Source of the DNA: Oscillibacter sp. PC13
GTDB lineage: Bacteria; Bacillota; Clostridia; Oscillospirales; Oscillospiraceae
Assembly: GCF_900115635.1 (NCBI RefSeq)
Contig: NZ_FOXE01000013.1
Span: forward strand, 23,899-87,898
Reading direction: 5' to 3'
Length of the DNA stretch: 64,000 nt
Below the pieces are notes generated by a model. The model saw only the letters and a program-made list of their open reading frames with translations. It was not told where the DNA came from and searched no databases. Position numbers and translations under genes: made by a program. The stretch's first letter is position 1. Each line of letters opens with the position of its first letter. Of this stretch, positions 1 through 8,562 are shown piece by piece.

Positions 1-1
1 C

Positions 2-349
2 TTTTTCATCTTTGTCGGCAACCTCTCCGCCGTCCCGGCTGTCAGCGGATTTCTCTCCAGCACGCTGTCCGGGCATGAACTGCTGGTCAGTGCGCTGACC
101 AGCCAAGTGATTTCCAATGTGCCGGCCGCCGTTCTTTTGGCCCCCTTCACCTCCGAGGTGCGCGGGCTGCTGCTGGGTGTCAATATCGGCGGACTGGGAA
201 CGCCCGTGGCCTCTTTGGCCAGCTTGATCTCCTACCGCCTGTACAGTGCTGCACCGGCACCGAACCGTGGCAGATACCTTGCGGTTTTCAGTCTCCTCAA
301 CTTCTCTCTACTGTTCCTGCTCCTGTTTGTTTTCTGCATATTCTTTTAA
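2..349 (+). CDS. SLC13-type anion permease, C-terminal fragment
   Basis: The frame is open from the left edge, so only the last ~115 residues are present. The fragment reads as a hydrophobic membrane protein with the motif QVISNVPAAVLLAPFT, followed by LLLGVNIGGLGTPVASLASL. This pattern is known from the second half of SLC13/ArsB-type (citrate/dicarboxylate/anion-sodium) carriers, where SNVP lies in the re-entrant substrate loop. A final transmembrane helix rich in Phe and Leu ends the protein. Substrate cannot be told from this part. It is transcribed toward the minus-strand gene that follows. The family call is by motif recognition; the transport specificity is unknown. Confidence 0.72.
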   Translation, partial: FFIFVGNLSAVPAVSGFLSSTLSGHELLVSALTSQVISNVPAAVLLAPFTSEVRGLLLGVNIGGLGTPVASLASLISYRLYSAAPAPNRGRYLAVFSLLNFSLLFLLLFVFCIFF

Positions 350-403
350 TTGGATAACCGCCCCGGCATCCGGACGGGCCTCCGGGCCCCAGCTTTCCAT
401 CTG

Positions 404-829
404 TTAAATAAGCTTATAGTGCGGGATCTCCTCCCCGCAGATTCTCCAGCGCATATAGTCATCGGCCACAATCACCGGAAAGGCCAGCAGATACCACAAC
501 GCCATATACAGCGGGCAAATCTGTCCCAGGAGATTGCCCGGCATGTAGCTGTAATCCCAGATTCCAAGCTTCAGCCATAAGTTCAGGATGCATCCGCTGA
601 TAAACTCAATGGCGGTGATGATAGCTGCCCCCAGAAGCGCCTGCCACACCAGCGGTATGTTCCAGTTCAGAACCTCGTTAATGCGGCCCACACCGAGAAA
701 GCACAGGCCTCCCACCAAAACCATTGCCGGATGACTCCAGCCCCGCCAAATCAGTTCCAGGCAAAAATACCCCATTCCGCCGATGAGAAACAGCAGTAGC
801 TCCCGTCCCAAATTCCGCAATTTTCCCAT
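404..829 (-). CDS. Small CmpB-type membrane protein (putative ABC transporter permease family)
   Basis: A 141-residue protein with about four transmembrane helices and the family-like stretch INEVLNWNIPLVWQA...EFISGCILNLWLKLGIWDYS, which matches my memory of the ABC_trans_CmpB family (often annotated putative ABC transporter permease). Function is unknown. The start is placed at the internal ATG (MGKLRNLG), which has an AGGAGG site 7 bases upstream; a longer frame of 171 residues exists but its extra N-terminus has no ribosome site. It sits alone between convergent genes. No ATPase partner is adjacent, so an ABC role is not supported by context. Confidence 0.7.
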   Translation of the reverse strand: MGKLRNLGRELLLFLIGGMGYFCLELIWRGWSHPAMVLVGGLCFLGVGRINEVLNWNIPLVWQALLGAAIITAIEFISGCILNLWLKLGIWDYSYMPGNLLGQICPLYMALWYLLAFPVIVADDYMRWRICGEEIPHYKLI

Positions 830-986
830 AGAATCCTCCTGCCTCAGCCAAAGAGAAACTCTCCCCGGCTGCATAAGCAATCGGCGGCCGTAAAATGCCG
901 AATCGTCCGCCGTTACCATCAGGATATCCGGCAGGCGCTAAAACTTGCATACTCCTTTTCAAAAAATAATCCGGCTGCCGCATCGT

Positions 987-1026
987 AAAAACCGTCGGGG
1001 AGCACAATGTGCTCCCCGACGGTTTT
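987..1026 (-). terminator. Rho-independent terminator of the phosphodiesterase gene
   Basis: A long perfect inverted repeat (AAAACCGTCGGGGAGC / GCTCCCCGACGGTTTT) with a short loop ends in a T run and lies 17 bases beyond the stop of the minus-strand gene at 1043. The symmetric A/T tails would let it work in both directions. Confidence 0.85.
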
Positions 1027-1042
1027 GCAATTCCCTTTATTC

Positions 1043-1597
1043 TCAGTACGGGCCAAGCGCGTCCAGCGTTTCTCCATCCAGATCCATCCATCGGATTTCG
1101 TGCTCCGTCATCAGGATGCAGCTGTGGCTGCTGCCATCCTTTGGAAGGGAGACAGAGCCCGGATTCAGGTACCAGACATTCCCTGCCCGCTCCTTCAGCG
1201 GCACATGTGTGTGCCCGTAAATCACATATTCCGCGCCGCGCAGCAAGTCGGCCCCTGGTTGTTTTTGAAGGTTATAATGGTGGCCGTGGGTGAAAAACAG
1301 ACGTCTGCCGCAGAGATTCTCCACGCGGTACTCCGCCGTGATGGGGAAGTCCAGCACCATTTGATCCACCTCCGCGTCACAGTTTCCCCGCACGCAGAGG
1401 ATGTGGTCCTTTATTCGGTTCAGCATCGCAATGACCTCCTTGGGCGCATAGCCCTCCGGCAGGTCGTTTCGCGGGCCGTGATAGAGAATGTCCCCCAGCA
1501 AAACCAGCTGTTCCGCCCGTTCTGCCTCCATCCGCTCCAGCATCCTGCCGCAGTACAGGGCGCTGCCGTGAATATCAGAGGCAATCAAAATTCCCAT
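1043..1597 (-). CDS. yfcE: YfcE/MJ0936-family metallophosphodiesterase
   Basis: A 184-residue calcineurin-like phosphoesterase. Visible metal ligands follow the family order: SDIHG (Asp, His), GDILYHG (Asp), RGNCD (Asn), THGHHY and GHTHVP (His). Family members hydrolyse phosphodiesters such as bis-pNPP with Mn2+ and their true substrate is usually unknown. Start has AGGAGG at a good distance. It stands as a single gene followed by a strong terminator. Confidence is high for the family, low for the physiological substrate. Confidence 0.9.
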   Translation of the reverse strand: MGILIASDIHGSALYCGRMLERMEAERAEQLVLLGDILYHGPRNDLPEGYAPKEVIAMLNRIKDHILCVRGNCDAEVDQMVLDFPITAEYRVENLCGRRLFFTHGHHYNLQKQPGADLLRGAEYVIYGHTHVPLKERAGNVWYLNPGSVSLPKDGSSHSCILMTEHEIRWMDLDGETLDALGPY

Positions 1598-1665
1598 GTC
1601 GCACCTCCTGGTAAACCGTTCTCCACCCTATGGTATGGAGAGCCGTTCCGCAAGTTCTCTTTTTC

Positions 1666-3030
1666 TCAGTAGCCCCGCGCCTTCAGGAACGCCGTCAGAT
1701 TTACATAAAACTCCCGGACATCAAAACCGGGGATGTTCTCCCGGTTCAAATCCACTACATCTCCGTGGGAAATCCCCCGCTTTCCCACCGGATCCAGCAG
1801 TGTAAACGCACTCCCCCACCTGGCGGAGTCCACAGACACCAGCCCGTCGTTCAGGCCGTCAAAGTGCTTCACAATGGGATAGGTCATGTTCAGGGGGAAT
1901 TTTCCATGCTGGGCCTTTTTGCAATAGGACATAACACTCTCATACAGCACGCCTTCCGCATCCGGTGTTGTCTCGTTTCGCGCAAGGCATGCGGACTCGG
2001 TCAAATCTGTCACGGCCGCCAGAAAGTCGGGATTTGTGTCCCCCAGCCGTCTCAAAGCCGTGTTATAAGCGGCTGCAATCTTCTGCCGGGCGCTCTCCGG
2101 TACCTTTCCCAACAGATATTCCGCAAAGATACAGCCCCGGTGGGGGGTATTGATGGTGGTAAGCGTCGCCACGCAGGATGCACATCCGGCGTGGGCGATG
2201 GCGGCGCGGCTGTCCAGTCCGCCCTTGGAGTGGGCGATGATGTTCACCTTTTCGCAGCCCGTCTCCTCCAGAATCTGCCGGATGCGCTCCGCCAGCTCCC
2301 GGCCAGAGTCCTCCACCGACGCAGCGGACTGCTGCTGGCCGTAAAAAACAGTGGCTCCGTTGCGCTTCAGTTCCTTTGGAATGCGGCCCCAGTAGTTGAC
2401 ATAACGAAAGTCTCGGAAGAATACGCCGTGAACCAGGAGAAGCGGATACTTTGTCTTGCAGATCTCGCTCTCCGCCCGGGTCTCGTCCAACTCCCACTTC
2501 TCCGTCTCAAACTCCACTTCGTCGGATACAATGCGGATGATCTTTCGTAAGTACCAGATGTTCAGAAACGGCACCCAGCCGCATAGGGCCGCCAGCACGC
2601 GGTGCTTGAGCCCCAACTGCACGGAGGTAAGATACACCCGGATCATGCCGTTCCAGAAGAGGGCGGCCTCTGCAAAAACGATGGTAACAGCAGTTATGAA
2701 CCATATTGCTTGAAACAGCCCGGCGAAAAACCAGCCGCTGTTGGCATCTCGAATGACAGAGGGAAGCAAAAGGGCCATCCACACTGCATTGATGGTAGCG
2801 GTGATCAAAAACAGCCGCAGCAATTCACAGCCTGCCGCCAACTGGCGGATGCGCCTTGTAGGCGCTGCCTCCTTTGGAATCGGCCGCACATTGATGTACA
2901 CAAATGCCGCTGCCAGAAGGATTCCTGCCGCCCAGCTAAGAGATCCGCCCCCAAAAAGCAGGAAAATCCAGACAACACTGCATGCAGGCAAAATTACCAG
3001 TACATGCAGCGCCCGCCTCACCGTTTTCAC
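1666..3030 (-). CDS. Membrane-anchored lipase-like alpha/beta hydrolase
   Basis: A 454-residue protein. The first ~190 residues are hydrophobic with four or five probable transmembrane helices. The rest is an alpha/beta hydrolase fold with an oxyanion-type LLLVHGVF segment and a nucleophile elbow AHSKGG, a G-x-S-x-G variant with Ala in the first position as seen in some triacylglycerol lipases. Probable Asp and His of the triad lie in the C-terminal third (LNDGLVSVDSA, GISHGDVVD). The start is GTG and overlaps the stop of the upstream flavodoxin-ferredoxin gene (GTGA), so translation is probably coupled. Substrate is unknown; esterase activity is inferred. Confidence 0.75.
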   Translation of the reverse strand: MKTVRRALHVLVILPACSVVWIFLLFGGGSLSWAAGILLAAAFVYINVRPIPKEAAPTRRIRQLAAGCELLRLFLITATINAVWMALLLPSVIRDANSGWFFAGLFQAIWFITAVTIVFAEAALFWNGMIRVYLTSVQLGLKHRVLAALCGWVPFLNIWYLRKIIRIVSDEVEFETEKWELDETRAESEICKTKYPLLLVHGVFFRDFRYVNYWGRIPKELKRNGATVFYGQQQSAASVEDSGRELAERIRQILEETGCEKVNIIAHSKGGLDSRAAIAHAGCASCVATLTTINTPHRGCIFAEYLLGKVPESARQKIAAAYNTALRRLGDTNPDFLAAVTDLTESACLARNETTPDAEGVLYESVMSYCKKAQHGKFPLNMTYPIVKHFDGLNDGLVSVDSARWGSAFTLLDPVGKRGISHGDVVDLNRENIPGFDVREFYVNLTAFLKARGY

Positions 3031-3848
3031 AAAAACACCTCGTTCTCCTTCGGCTCCGTGAACGTCTGCTCCAGCATGGCCACGTGGGACAAAAACGCCT
3101 CATCGTCAAAGTATTTGGCCCCCCTGGTACACTTCCGTACGCAGGCTTGGCACTTGATGCAGGTGCCAGGCACGTTGGTGATGTCGCCGGGGTCAATGGC
3201 GCCCATGGGGCACACCCTGGCGCAGGCACCGCAGCCGTGGCATTTCGTGAGATCCGTCTTTGGCTTGGCCTTTAAAAATTTTGCCGGCTGGCCGTCGGTC
3301 CCCTTCGGGATATAATAGGGAGCCGCCGCATCTCCAGGAACGGAAATAGGAGGCGGAACCTCCGTCAATCCCTGTACCTTTGCCGCCACGCGCTTTGCAA
3401 ACTGACCGGCCTCGTACAGATCGCTCCAGCCGGGCCGGCCATAGGCCAGTTCATCGGTGAAGGCATGGCGGCACACAAAGGCGGCGCCTGCCGCTGTGTG
3501 AAAGCCATCCGCCTCCAGCACCGCGCACAGCTCCGCCAGGGAGTTGTCATAGCCGCGGTTGCCGAAGGTCACCACCGGCACTGCCAGCGCCCCGTTTCCA
3601 TGAAAGCCGCTCTGGAGATAGGGCAGCAGCTTATTCGGTGTTTTTCCAGCATAGGTTGGTATTCCCAAAAATATCAGATCATTCTCTGTAAAGGCATATT
3701 CCTGTTCACGTCCTCTTGGAAAAGTGATATCCACCGTCTCCCATAGGGCCCCCAGCTGAATTGCCGCTGCTTCGGCCAGCGTCTCCGCAACACGCCGGGT
3801 ACCTCCTGTGGGACTCCAATAAATGGCCAGAACCCGCCTGATCTCCAT
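3027..3848 (-). CDS. EFR1-type flavodoxin-ferredoxin fusion protein
   Basis: A 273-residue two-domain redox protein. Residues ~1-170 form a flavodoxin-like FMN domain (YWSPTGGTRR phosphate loop, LIFLGIPTYAGK, VTFGNRGYDNSL). Residues ~200-250 carry two CxxCxxCxxxCP motifs (CHGCGACARVCP and CIKCQACVRKC) for two 4Fe-4S clusters. Family members of this EFR1-like type are found widely in anaerobes as electron carriers. Start has an AAAGGGAAAG site. It overlaps the downstream lipase gene by four bases, an odd partnership with no obvious shared pathway. Confidence 0.85.
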   Translation of the reverse strand: MEIRRVLAIYWSPTGGTRRVAETLAEAAAIQLGALWETVDITFPRGREQEYAFTENDLIFLGIPTYAGKTPNKLLPYLQSGFHGNGALAVPVVTFGNRGYDNSLAELCAVLEADGFHTAAGAAFVCRHAFTDELAYGRPGWSDLYEAGQFAKRVAAKVQGLTEVPPPISVPGDAAAPYYIPKGTDGQPAKFLKAKPKTDLTKCHGCGACARVCPMGAIDPGDITNVPGTCIKCQACVRKCTRGAKYFDDEAFLSHVAMLEQTFTEPKENEVFL

Positions 3849-3882
3849 GGTGCTTTCCCTTTCTTTCCTCGCTGCTGTGCAG

Positions 3883-3917
3883 GAGACGCAGGCACCCTTT
3901 TGGGGTGTCTGCGTCTC
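3883..3917. terminator. Strong hairpin after the small zinc-finger gene
   Basis: Fifteen paired bases (GAGACGCAGGCACCC with GGGTGTCTGCGTCTC, one G-T pair) lie directly after the stop of the minus-strand gene at 3919. There is no clear T run, so it is either a weak terminator or an mRNA-stabilising structure. Confidence 0.45.
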
Positions 3918-3918
3918 T

Positions 3919-4128
3919 TCACAGCGAAAAGTCTTCTTCTTTCAATTTTTCCGTGTCCAGAGATGCCGGCCTTGGGGGTACCCGCTTCAACGGGTCATAT
4001 CGGAATGCGCGGCAGTGATCCTCCACCGCCACAATCCCCCGCTTCATACAGGCAACTTCCCGCTCATTGATCTGCTGCCCCCGCTGGCAGTACGCACAGC
4101 GCGGATCAATATTCTTCCGGAATAACAT
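3919..4128 (-). CDS. Small four-cysteine protein, putative zinc-binding
   Basis: A 69-residue protein with CAYC, a single Cys and a final Cys (CRAFRYDPLKR), spaced as a possible metal-binding knuckle. A ribosome site (AAGGGGATG) precedes the ATG. It follows the ClpE-like gene by 26 bases on the same strand and may be co-transcribed with it. Function is not recognised; the Cys pattern and good ribosome site are the reasons to call it real. Confidence 0.65.
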   Translation of the reverse strand: MLFRKNIDPRCAYCQRGQQINEREVACMKRGIVAVEDHCRAFRYDPLKRVPPRPASLDTEKLKEEDFSL

Positions 4129-4154
4129 ACAAAGGTCATCCCCTTTACAGGTGT

Positions 4155-6482
4155 TTACAGGGTATACAGCTTCACCGCGTCTTCTTCCACCGTGGCCTTG
4201 ACCTGGGTCACCGGTGTCTCATAGCTGTCAATGATCGTTGTGGCCATGGGATCCTCCAGCTCCTTCTGAATGGTACGCCGCAGGTTTCTAGCGCCATATG
4301 TCCGGGAGAAGGATTTGTGGGTCAGCCAGGCCACCAGTGCGTCATCATAGGTGAAGGTAATGCCTTTCTCCTTCAGGGAGCCCGCCAGCTCGCCCAGCAT
4401 GATGCGGGCAATCCCCTGGAAGTTTTCCTCGCTGAGACGGTTGAAGGTGATCACCGCGTCCACCCGGTTGATAAACTCCGGCCGCAGAAACTGCTGCAGG
4501 GCCTTCATGGCCCGATCCGCATCCTGTTCGTTGGCGGTACGGCCAAAACCCACGGTTCCCTCTTTGCTGGCACTGCCGGCATTGGAGGTCATGACAATGA
4601 TGGTATTTTCGAAGTTGACCTTTCGTCCGTGGGCATCGGTGATCTCGCCGTCGTCCAGAATCTGCAGCAGCACATTCAGCACATCGGGATGTGCCTTTTC
4701 AATCTCATCGAACAGCACCACGGCATAAGGCTTGCGGCGGATCTTCTCCGTCAGCTGGCCCGCCTCGTCATAGCCCACATATCCGGGAGGGGAACCGACA
4801 ATCCGGGAAACGGAGTGCTTCTCCATAAACTCGGACATATCCAGCCGGATCAGGGCGTCCGGGGTATTGAACAGGTCGCTTGCCAGCTGCTTCACCAGCT
4901 CCGTCTTGCCCACGCCGGTGGGGCCGACGAAGATGAAGCTGACCGGCTTGTGCTTGGGGGAAATTCCCACCCGGTTCCGCCGTACAGCGGCGGATACGGC
5001 GGAGATGGCCTCGTCCTGGCCGATGATGTGCCGTTTCAGGCGTTCTTCCAGCTGGGAAAGCCTCTGGAACTCCTGCTCCCGAATCTTGGCAGCCGGGATT
5101 TTTGTCCAGAGCTCAATCACATGGGCCAGATTTTCCATAGATAGCTGCGGATCTCCCTTTTCCTGCAGGGCCGTCATCTCGGTGTTCAGCTGCAGCTCCC
5201 GGCTTTTGAGAAAGGCCATCCGCTCGTAATCTGGCTCTCCGCCGTCTGCCGTAGCTTTTTCCTCCAGCATTGTCCGCTCTTTTTCATAATCGTCCAACTC
5301 CCGCTGAATCTGCATCCGCCGGGAGATGTCGGGATCCTTCAAGTTCAGATCGGAGCAGGCCTCGTCAATTAAGTCGATGGCCTTATCCGGCAGAAAGCGG
5401 TCTGTGATGTACCGTTCAGACAGTACCACCGCCTGGCGCAGAATTCCATCTGAGATCTTCACACCGTGGAACTGCTCGTACTTGGGAGCCAGACCCTTAA
5501 GGATCTGGACTGAGTCTTCAAGGGAGGGCTCAGTCACCGTTACCGGCTGGAAGCGGCGTTCCAGTGCCGTGTCCTTTTCAATGGACTTTCGGTATTCGTT
5601 GAAGGTGGTGGCGCCAATCACCTGAATCTCCCCTCTGGAGAGTGCGGGCTTGAGGATGTTGGCGGCGTTCATACTGCCCTCGGCATCACCGGCTCCCACG
5701 ATGTTGTGGACTTCGTCGATCATCAAAATGATATTGCCCAGGCGTTTTACTTCATCAATCAGGCCCTTCATGCGGGATTCAAACTGGCCGCGGAACTGCG
5801 TACCCGCCACCAAAGCCGTCAGGTCCAGAAGATACAGCTCCTTCTCCTGCAGCTTAAAGGGTACGTCTCCGTTTACGATTCGCTGGGCCAATCCCTCGGC
5901 AATGGCAGTCTTGCCCACTCCTGGCTCACCAATCAGGCAAGGATTGTTTTTCTGGCGGCGGTTGAGAATCTGCACCACCCGCTCAATCTCCTCTTTTCGG
6001 CCGATCACCGGATCCAACTTGCCCTCCTTAGCTTTCTGGGTCAAGGAGATGCAGTAATTCTCCAGATACTTGCGTTTGCCGTTTTTGGTGTCCTTTTTTT
6101 CGCGGCCGGTACGGGAGGTGTTCTCTTCTGCTCCCTCTCCCTCTTTGGAAGAAGCGGAATCTCCAGAGGAGAACAGTCGGTTCAAAAACGGGAAAGTGGC
6201 AGTCTTTCCATCCTCTTCCTCGTCGTCTCCGCCTTCTTCCCCGCCAGGCAAGTCCTCCACATTCTCCACGCCATTCAGTGCCTGCATCATCTCACTGTTT
6301 AGGGTGTCCAGGTCATCATCCGAGATGCCCATGCGCTTCATCATATCGTCCACCTGGGGCAATCCCATCTTCTTGGCGCACTTCAGGCACAGGCCCTCGT
6401 TGACGGTTTTGTCGCCCTCCAGCTTTGAGATAAAGACCACGGCAACATTCTTTTTGCATCTTGAACATAACGTCGGCTGCAT
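4155..6482 (-). CDS. clpE: ClpE-like ATP-dependent protease ATPase subunit with N-terminal zinc finger
   Basis: A 775-residue Hsp100 unfoldase. The N-terminus has CSRC...CLKC, a zinc ribbon as in Bacillus ClpE, in place of the double Clp_N repeat of ClpC. An acidic, Ser-rich linker (~75-125) leads to AAA-1 (Walker A GEPGVGKTA, Walker B MIDEVH), a helical middle region, and AAA-2 (GPTGVGKTE, LFDEIEKAHPDV, GYVGYDEAGQL). The start used is the ATG with TGGAGGT upstream; a longer frame lacks a site. The protein should pair with ClpP, which is not in this window. No CtsR or McsAB genes are adjacent. ClpE versus short ClpC naming is by domain content. Confidence 0.88.
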   Translation of the reverse strand: MQPTLCSRCKKNVAVVFISKLEGDKTVNEGLCLKCAKKMGLPQVDDMMKRMGISDDDLDTLNSEMMQALNGVENVEDLPGGEEGGDDEEEDGKTATFPFLNRLFSSGDSASSKEGEGAEENTSRTGREKKDTKNGKRKYLENYCISLTQKAKEGKLDPVIGRKEEIERVVQILNRRQKNNPCLIGEPGVGKTAIAEGLAQRIVNGDVPFKLQEKELYLLDLTALVAGTQFRGQFESRMKGLIDEVKRLGNIILMIDEVHNIVGAGDAEGSMNAANILKPALSRGEIQVIGATTFNEYRKSIEKDTALERRFQPVTVTEPSLEDSVQILKGLAPKYEQFHGVKISDGILRQAVVLSERYITDRFLPDKAIDLIDEACSDLNLKDPDISRRMQIQRELDDYEKERTMLEEKATADGGEPDYERMAFLKSRELQLNTEMTALQEKGDPQLSMENLAHVIELWTKIPAAKIREQEFQRLSQLEERLKRHIIGQDEAISAVSAAVRRNRVGISPKHKPVSFIFVGPTGVGKTELVKQLASDLFNTPDALIRLDMSEFMEKHSVSRIVGSPPGYVGYDEAGQLTEKIRRKPYAVVLFDEIEKAHPDVLNVLLQILDDGEITDAHGRKVNFENTIIVMTSNAGSASKEGTVGFGRTANEQDADRAMKALQQFLRPEFINRVDAVITFNRLSEENFQGIARIMLGELAGSLKEKGITFTYDDALVAWLTHKSFSRTYGARNLRRTIQKELEDPMATTIIDSYETPVTQVKATVEEDAVKLYTL

Positions 6483-6624
6483 TGTGTATACCTCCACGCG
6501 CCACTCGGCGCTTTCGATGAAATAGAAGCCCGCCCTTTTCGGGGGACCTTCGCCGGTATACCCGGCATTGCTCCGCACGCAGGCGGAATGCAGAATCAGA
6601 CCCCTGAGCCTCTTTCTCAGGATG

Positions 6625-7329
6625 TCATTTCAGAAACGCCAATGCGCTCAAAGGCGTATTGGTCGTAAAAAACCGCAGAACATAGGTAGCTCCAACCGCC
6701 TCCGTATCAAAAGAGACGCCGAAACGCCGCAGGAGCCATATGGACAAAAGCAGCAGCAGCGCCCCCTCGGCAAGCCCAATCACACCACCGCCCAAGGCAT
6801 TCAGCAAGTGCAGTCCCGGAAGCCGAAGCACCAAATCCAGCGCCCGGAGCACAAGCTTCAGCAACAGCAGCAAAACAATAAAGGACAGAATGTACAAGGC
6901 TGCATAAATGAATGACTGTGCAATGCTTTCTACAACCGCCATGGCAAGAGAAGCGCCCGTCTCCTGTACCTTTTCGTGAGCTTGTTCCGCCAAAGAGGCC
7001 CGCACGTCGCTGTCCAAGCCCATCATGGCCAGCAGATCTTCAATAGAAAAGGTCCCTTCCTCCACTGCTTCCTCGGGCATCTGTATTTCCGGTGCCTGCG
7101 CAGTCACGGCAGCGTCCAGCTTATTTTCAATATGGGCCTGCATCAGCGGCATCACCACTTTGACTGCCGGCTTGGACAATGCATTCGCAATCATCCCGGC
7201 GCCCATCAGCGCCACAACCACCGCCAGCAGTCCCGCAAAGGCCCGAAACAGCCCCCGGCAGGCACCGTAAATCATAAACCCCACCAGAATAGCGGCTGCG
7301 AACAGGTCTATTATAACAGGTACTGTCAT
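6625..7329 (-). CDS. CvpA family membrane protein
   Basis: A 234-residue protein with N-terminal helices (VIIDLFAAAILVGFMIYGACRGL) typical of CvpA, whose members are linked to colicin V production and envelope homeostasis. A middle soluble loop (~70-130) and a second hydrophobic half complete the family layout. A GGAAGG site precedes the ATG. It lies 57 bases after the DUF5711 gene and 142 bases before the ClpE-like gene on the same strand, probably at the end of the truA-DUF5711 transcription unit. Biochemical role unknown. Confidence 0.82.
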   Translation of the reverse strand: MTVPVIIDLFAAAILVGFMIYGACRGLFRAFAGLLAVVVALMGAGMIANALSKPAVKVVMPLMQAHIENKLDAAVTAQAPEIQMPEEAVEEGTFSIEDLLAMMGLDSDVRASLAEQAHEKVQETGASLAMAVVESIAQSFIYAALYILSFIVLLLLLKLVLRALDLVLRLPGLHLLNALGGGVIGLAEGALLLLLSIWLLRRFGVSFDTEAVGATYVLRFFTTNTPLSALAFLK

Positions 7330-7386
7330 AGTTGCCTACCTTCCCGCATGTAAACGTTCTGTGAATTTCCAATCATTTTTTTCCTG

Positions 7387-8562
7387 TTAAGGCAGGTATA
7401 GACTGGCCGAGTCGGCGGAAACCAGCAGTGCAGATCCGTCCTTCCGCATAATGACCTCCCTGGCATAGTCCGTGTCGGCAAGGGAGGCGTACTCTTGTAA
7501 ATCTTGATTATACACCACCAGCTTGTTCATGTACAGTACCGCCAGGTACCGTCCCGCTGCAGACAGGCTGCGCACCTCCTCATGTATGTCCAATGAGGCA
7601 ATCTCCGTGCCGTCACTTGCCACGGTCACCAGCCGTCCTACGCTGCCGGACTGATACCGGTTCAGCAGCAGCGCGGTGAAGCCGTCCCCGGCAAAGTCAA
7701 ACTCCCGCAGGTACTCGTTTCCGTAGCCATAGGTTGTCTCCACCTTCCCTGCCGGGTCTGCAAAGGACAGACAGGTATCGGACACCGTCACCAATTTATT
7801 ATCCTGTTCTCCAATGGCCAAAACCAACCCGTCAGAGATGTCATAGTCAGCCACAGGATCTCTTTGTGTCAGGTCATAAATCACGATATTACTGACAAAA
7901 ACGCTGTTCTCCTGCCCCAGCGTCACCGCCGCCAGGAATGCATCATCATCTGTCACACAGGCGTCCGTCACGAACCGATGGGAGGATTTGAATTCGAAAA
8001 TCTCCCTCATCTTCGCATCATAAACATGAACGCTGCCCTTGTAATTCCGTTTCTCCGCCGTCACTGCAAGATACCCGTTTGCGTTCAGGTTTGCGGCAAT
8101 GAAGGGTTCTTCCTCAGCGGCGGTAAGGTGCAGCTTCTCCCCCTCGGTGTTCACCACGTACAGCTCCGTGCCGCCCACGTCGTAAGCCACCACGCAGCCG
8201 CCTCCCACATCCAAAGCCGGCGCCTTCATCTTGACCGCCGCGGACCAGACCTCATCCCCGCTTTTGTCCAGCACCTTCAGAGAGGTGTCGGAGAGCACCA
8301 CCAGAAAATCCTCCAGCGCGGCAAAGCGGTTGCTGGAGGATGCGTCATAGGTATAGCCACTTTCCTCTGCGCCACCATAGGAGAACCAGCGCTTCAAAAT
8401 GTCAAAGCCGGTGCCGTCCCGCCAGGCTGCCACCAGCACCACGCCCAGCACCACCACCAGCGTCAGGAAAAAAATCAGAAAACGGCGGAAGCGGTGGGGC
8501 TTTTTGCCCTGCTCCGCCTCTCCGTCGTCATCATTCCAGATATCCTTTGTTGTATCAGCCAT
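7387..8562 (-). CDS. DUF5711-type membrane-anchored beta-propeller-like protein
   Basis: A 391-residue protein: charged cytoplasmic N-terminus, one transmembrane helix (~25-48, FLIFFLTLVVVLGVVLVAAW), then a long extracellular part of repeated beta-strand blades (LEDFLVVLSDTSLKVLDKSG, VVAYDVGGTELYVVN and similar) like a WD/PQQ propeller. This fits the DUF5711 family seen in Clostridia next to cell-envelope genes; function unknown. Three in-frame ATGs lie close together (8580, 8574, 8562); 8562 is chosen because it gives the shortest overlap with truA, but the ribosome site does not settle it. Confidence 0.75.
   Translation of the reverse strand: MADTTKDIWNDDDGEAEQGKKPHRFRRFLIFFLTLVVVLGVVLVAAWRDGTGFDILKRWFSYGGAEESGYTYDASSSNRFAALEDFLVVLSDTSLKVLDKSGDEVWSAAVKMKAPALDVGGGCVVAYDVGGTELYVVNTEGEKLHLTAAEEEPFIAANLNANGYLAVTAEKRNYKGSVHVYDAKMREIFEFKSSHRFVTDACVTDDDAFLAAVTLGQENSVFVSNIVIYDLTQRDPVADYDISDGLVLAIGEQDNKLVTVSDTCLSFADPAGKVETTYGYGNEYLREFDFAGDGFTALLLNRYQSGSVGRLVTVASDGTEIASLDIHEEVRSLSAAGRYLAVLYMNKLVVYNQDLQEYASLADTDYAREVIMRKDGSALLVSADSASLYLP

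Noticed and set aside
1630..2550. A 306-codon open frame on the plus strand
   Set aside because: Antisense to the lipase-like gene, no ribosome site and no recognisable domain.
6603..6621. CCTGAG/CTCAGG hairpin after the CvpA gene as terminator
   Set aside because: Six paired bases and no T run; not convincing.
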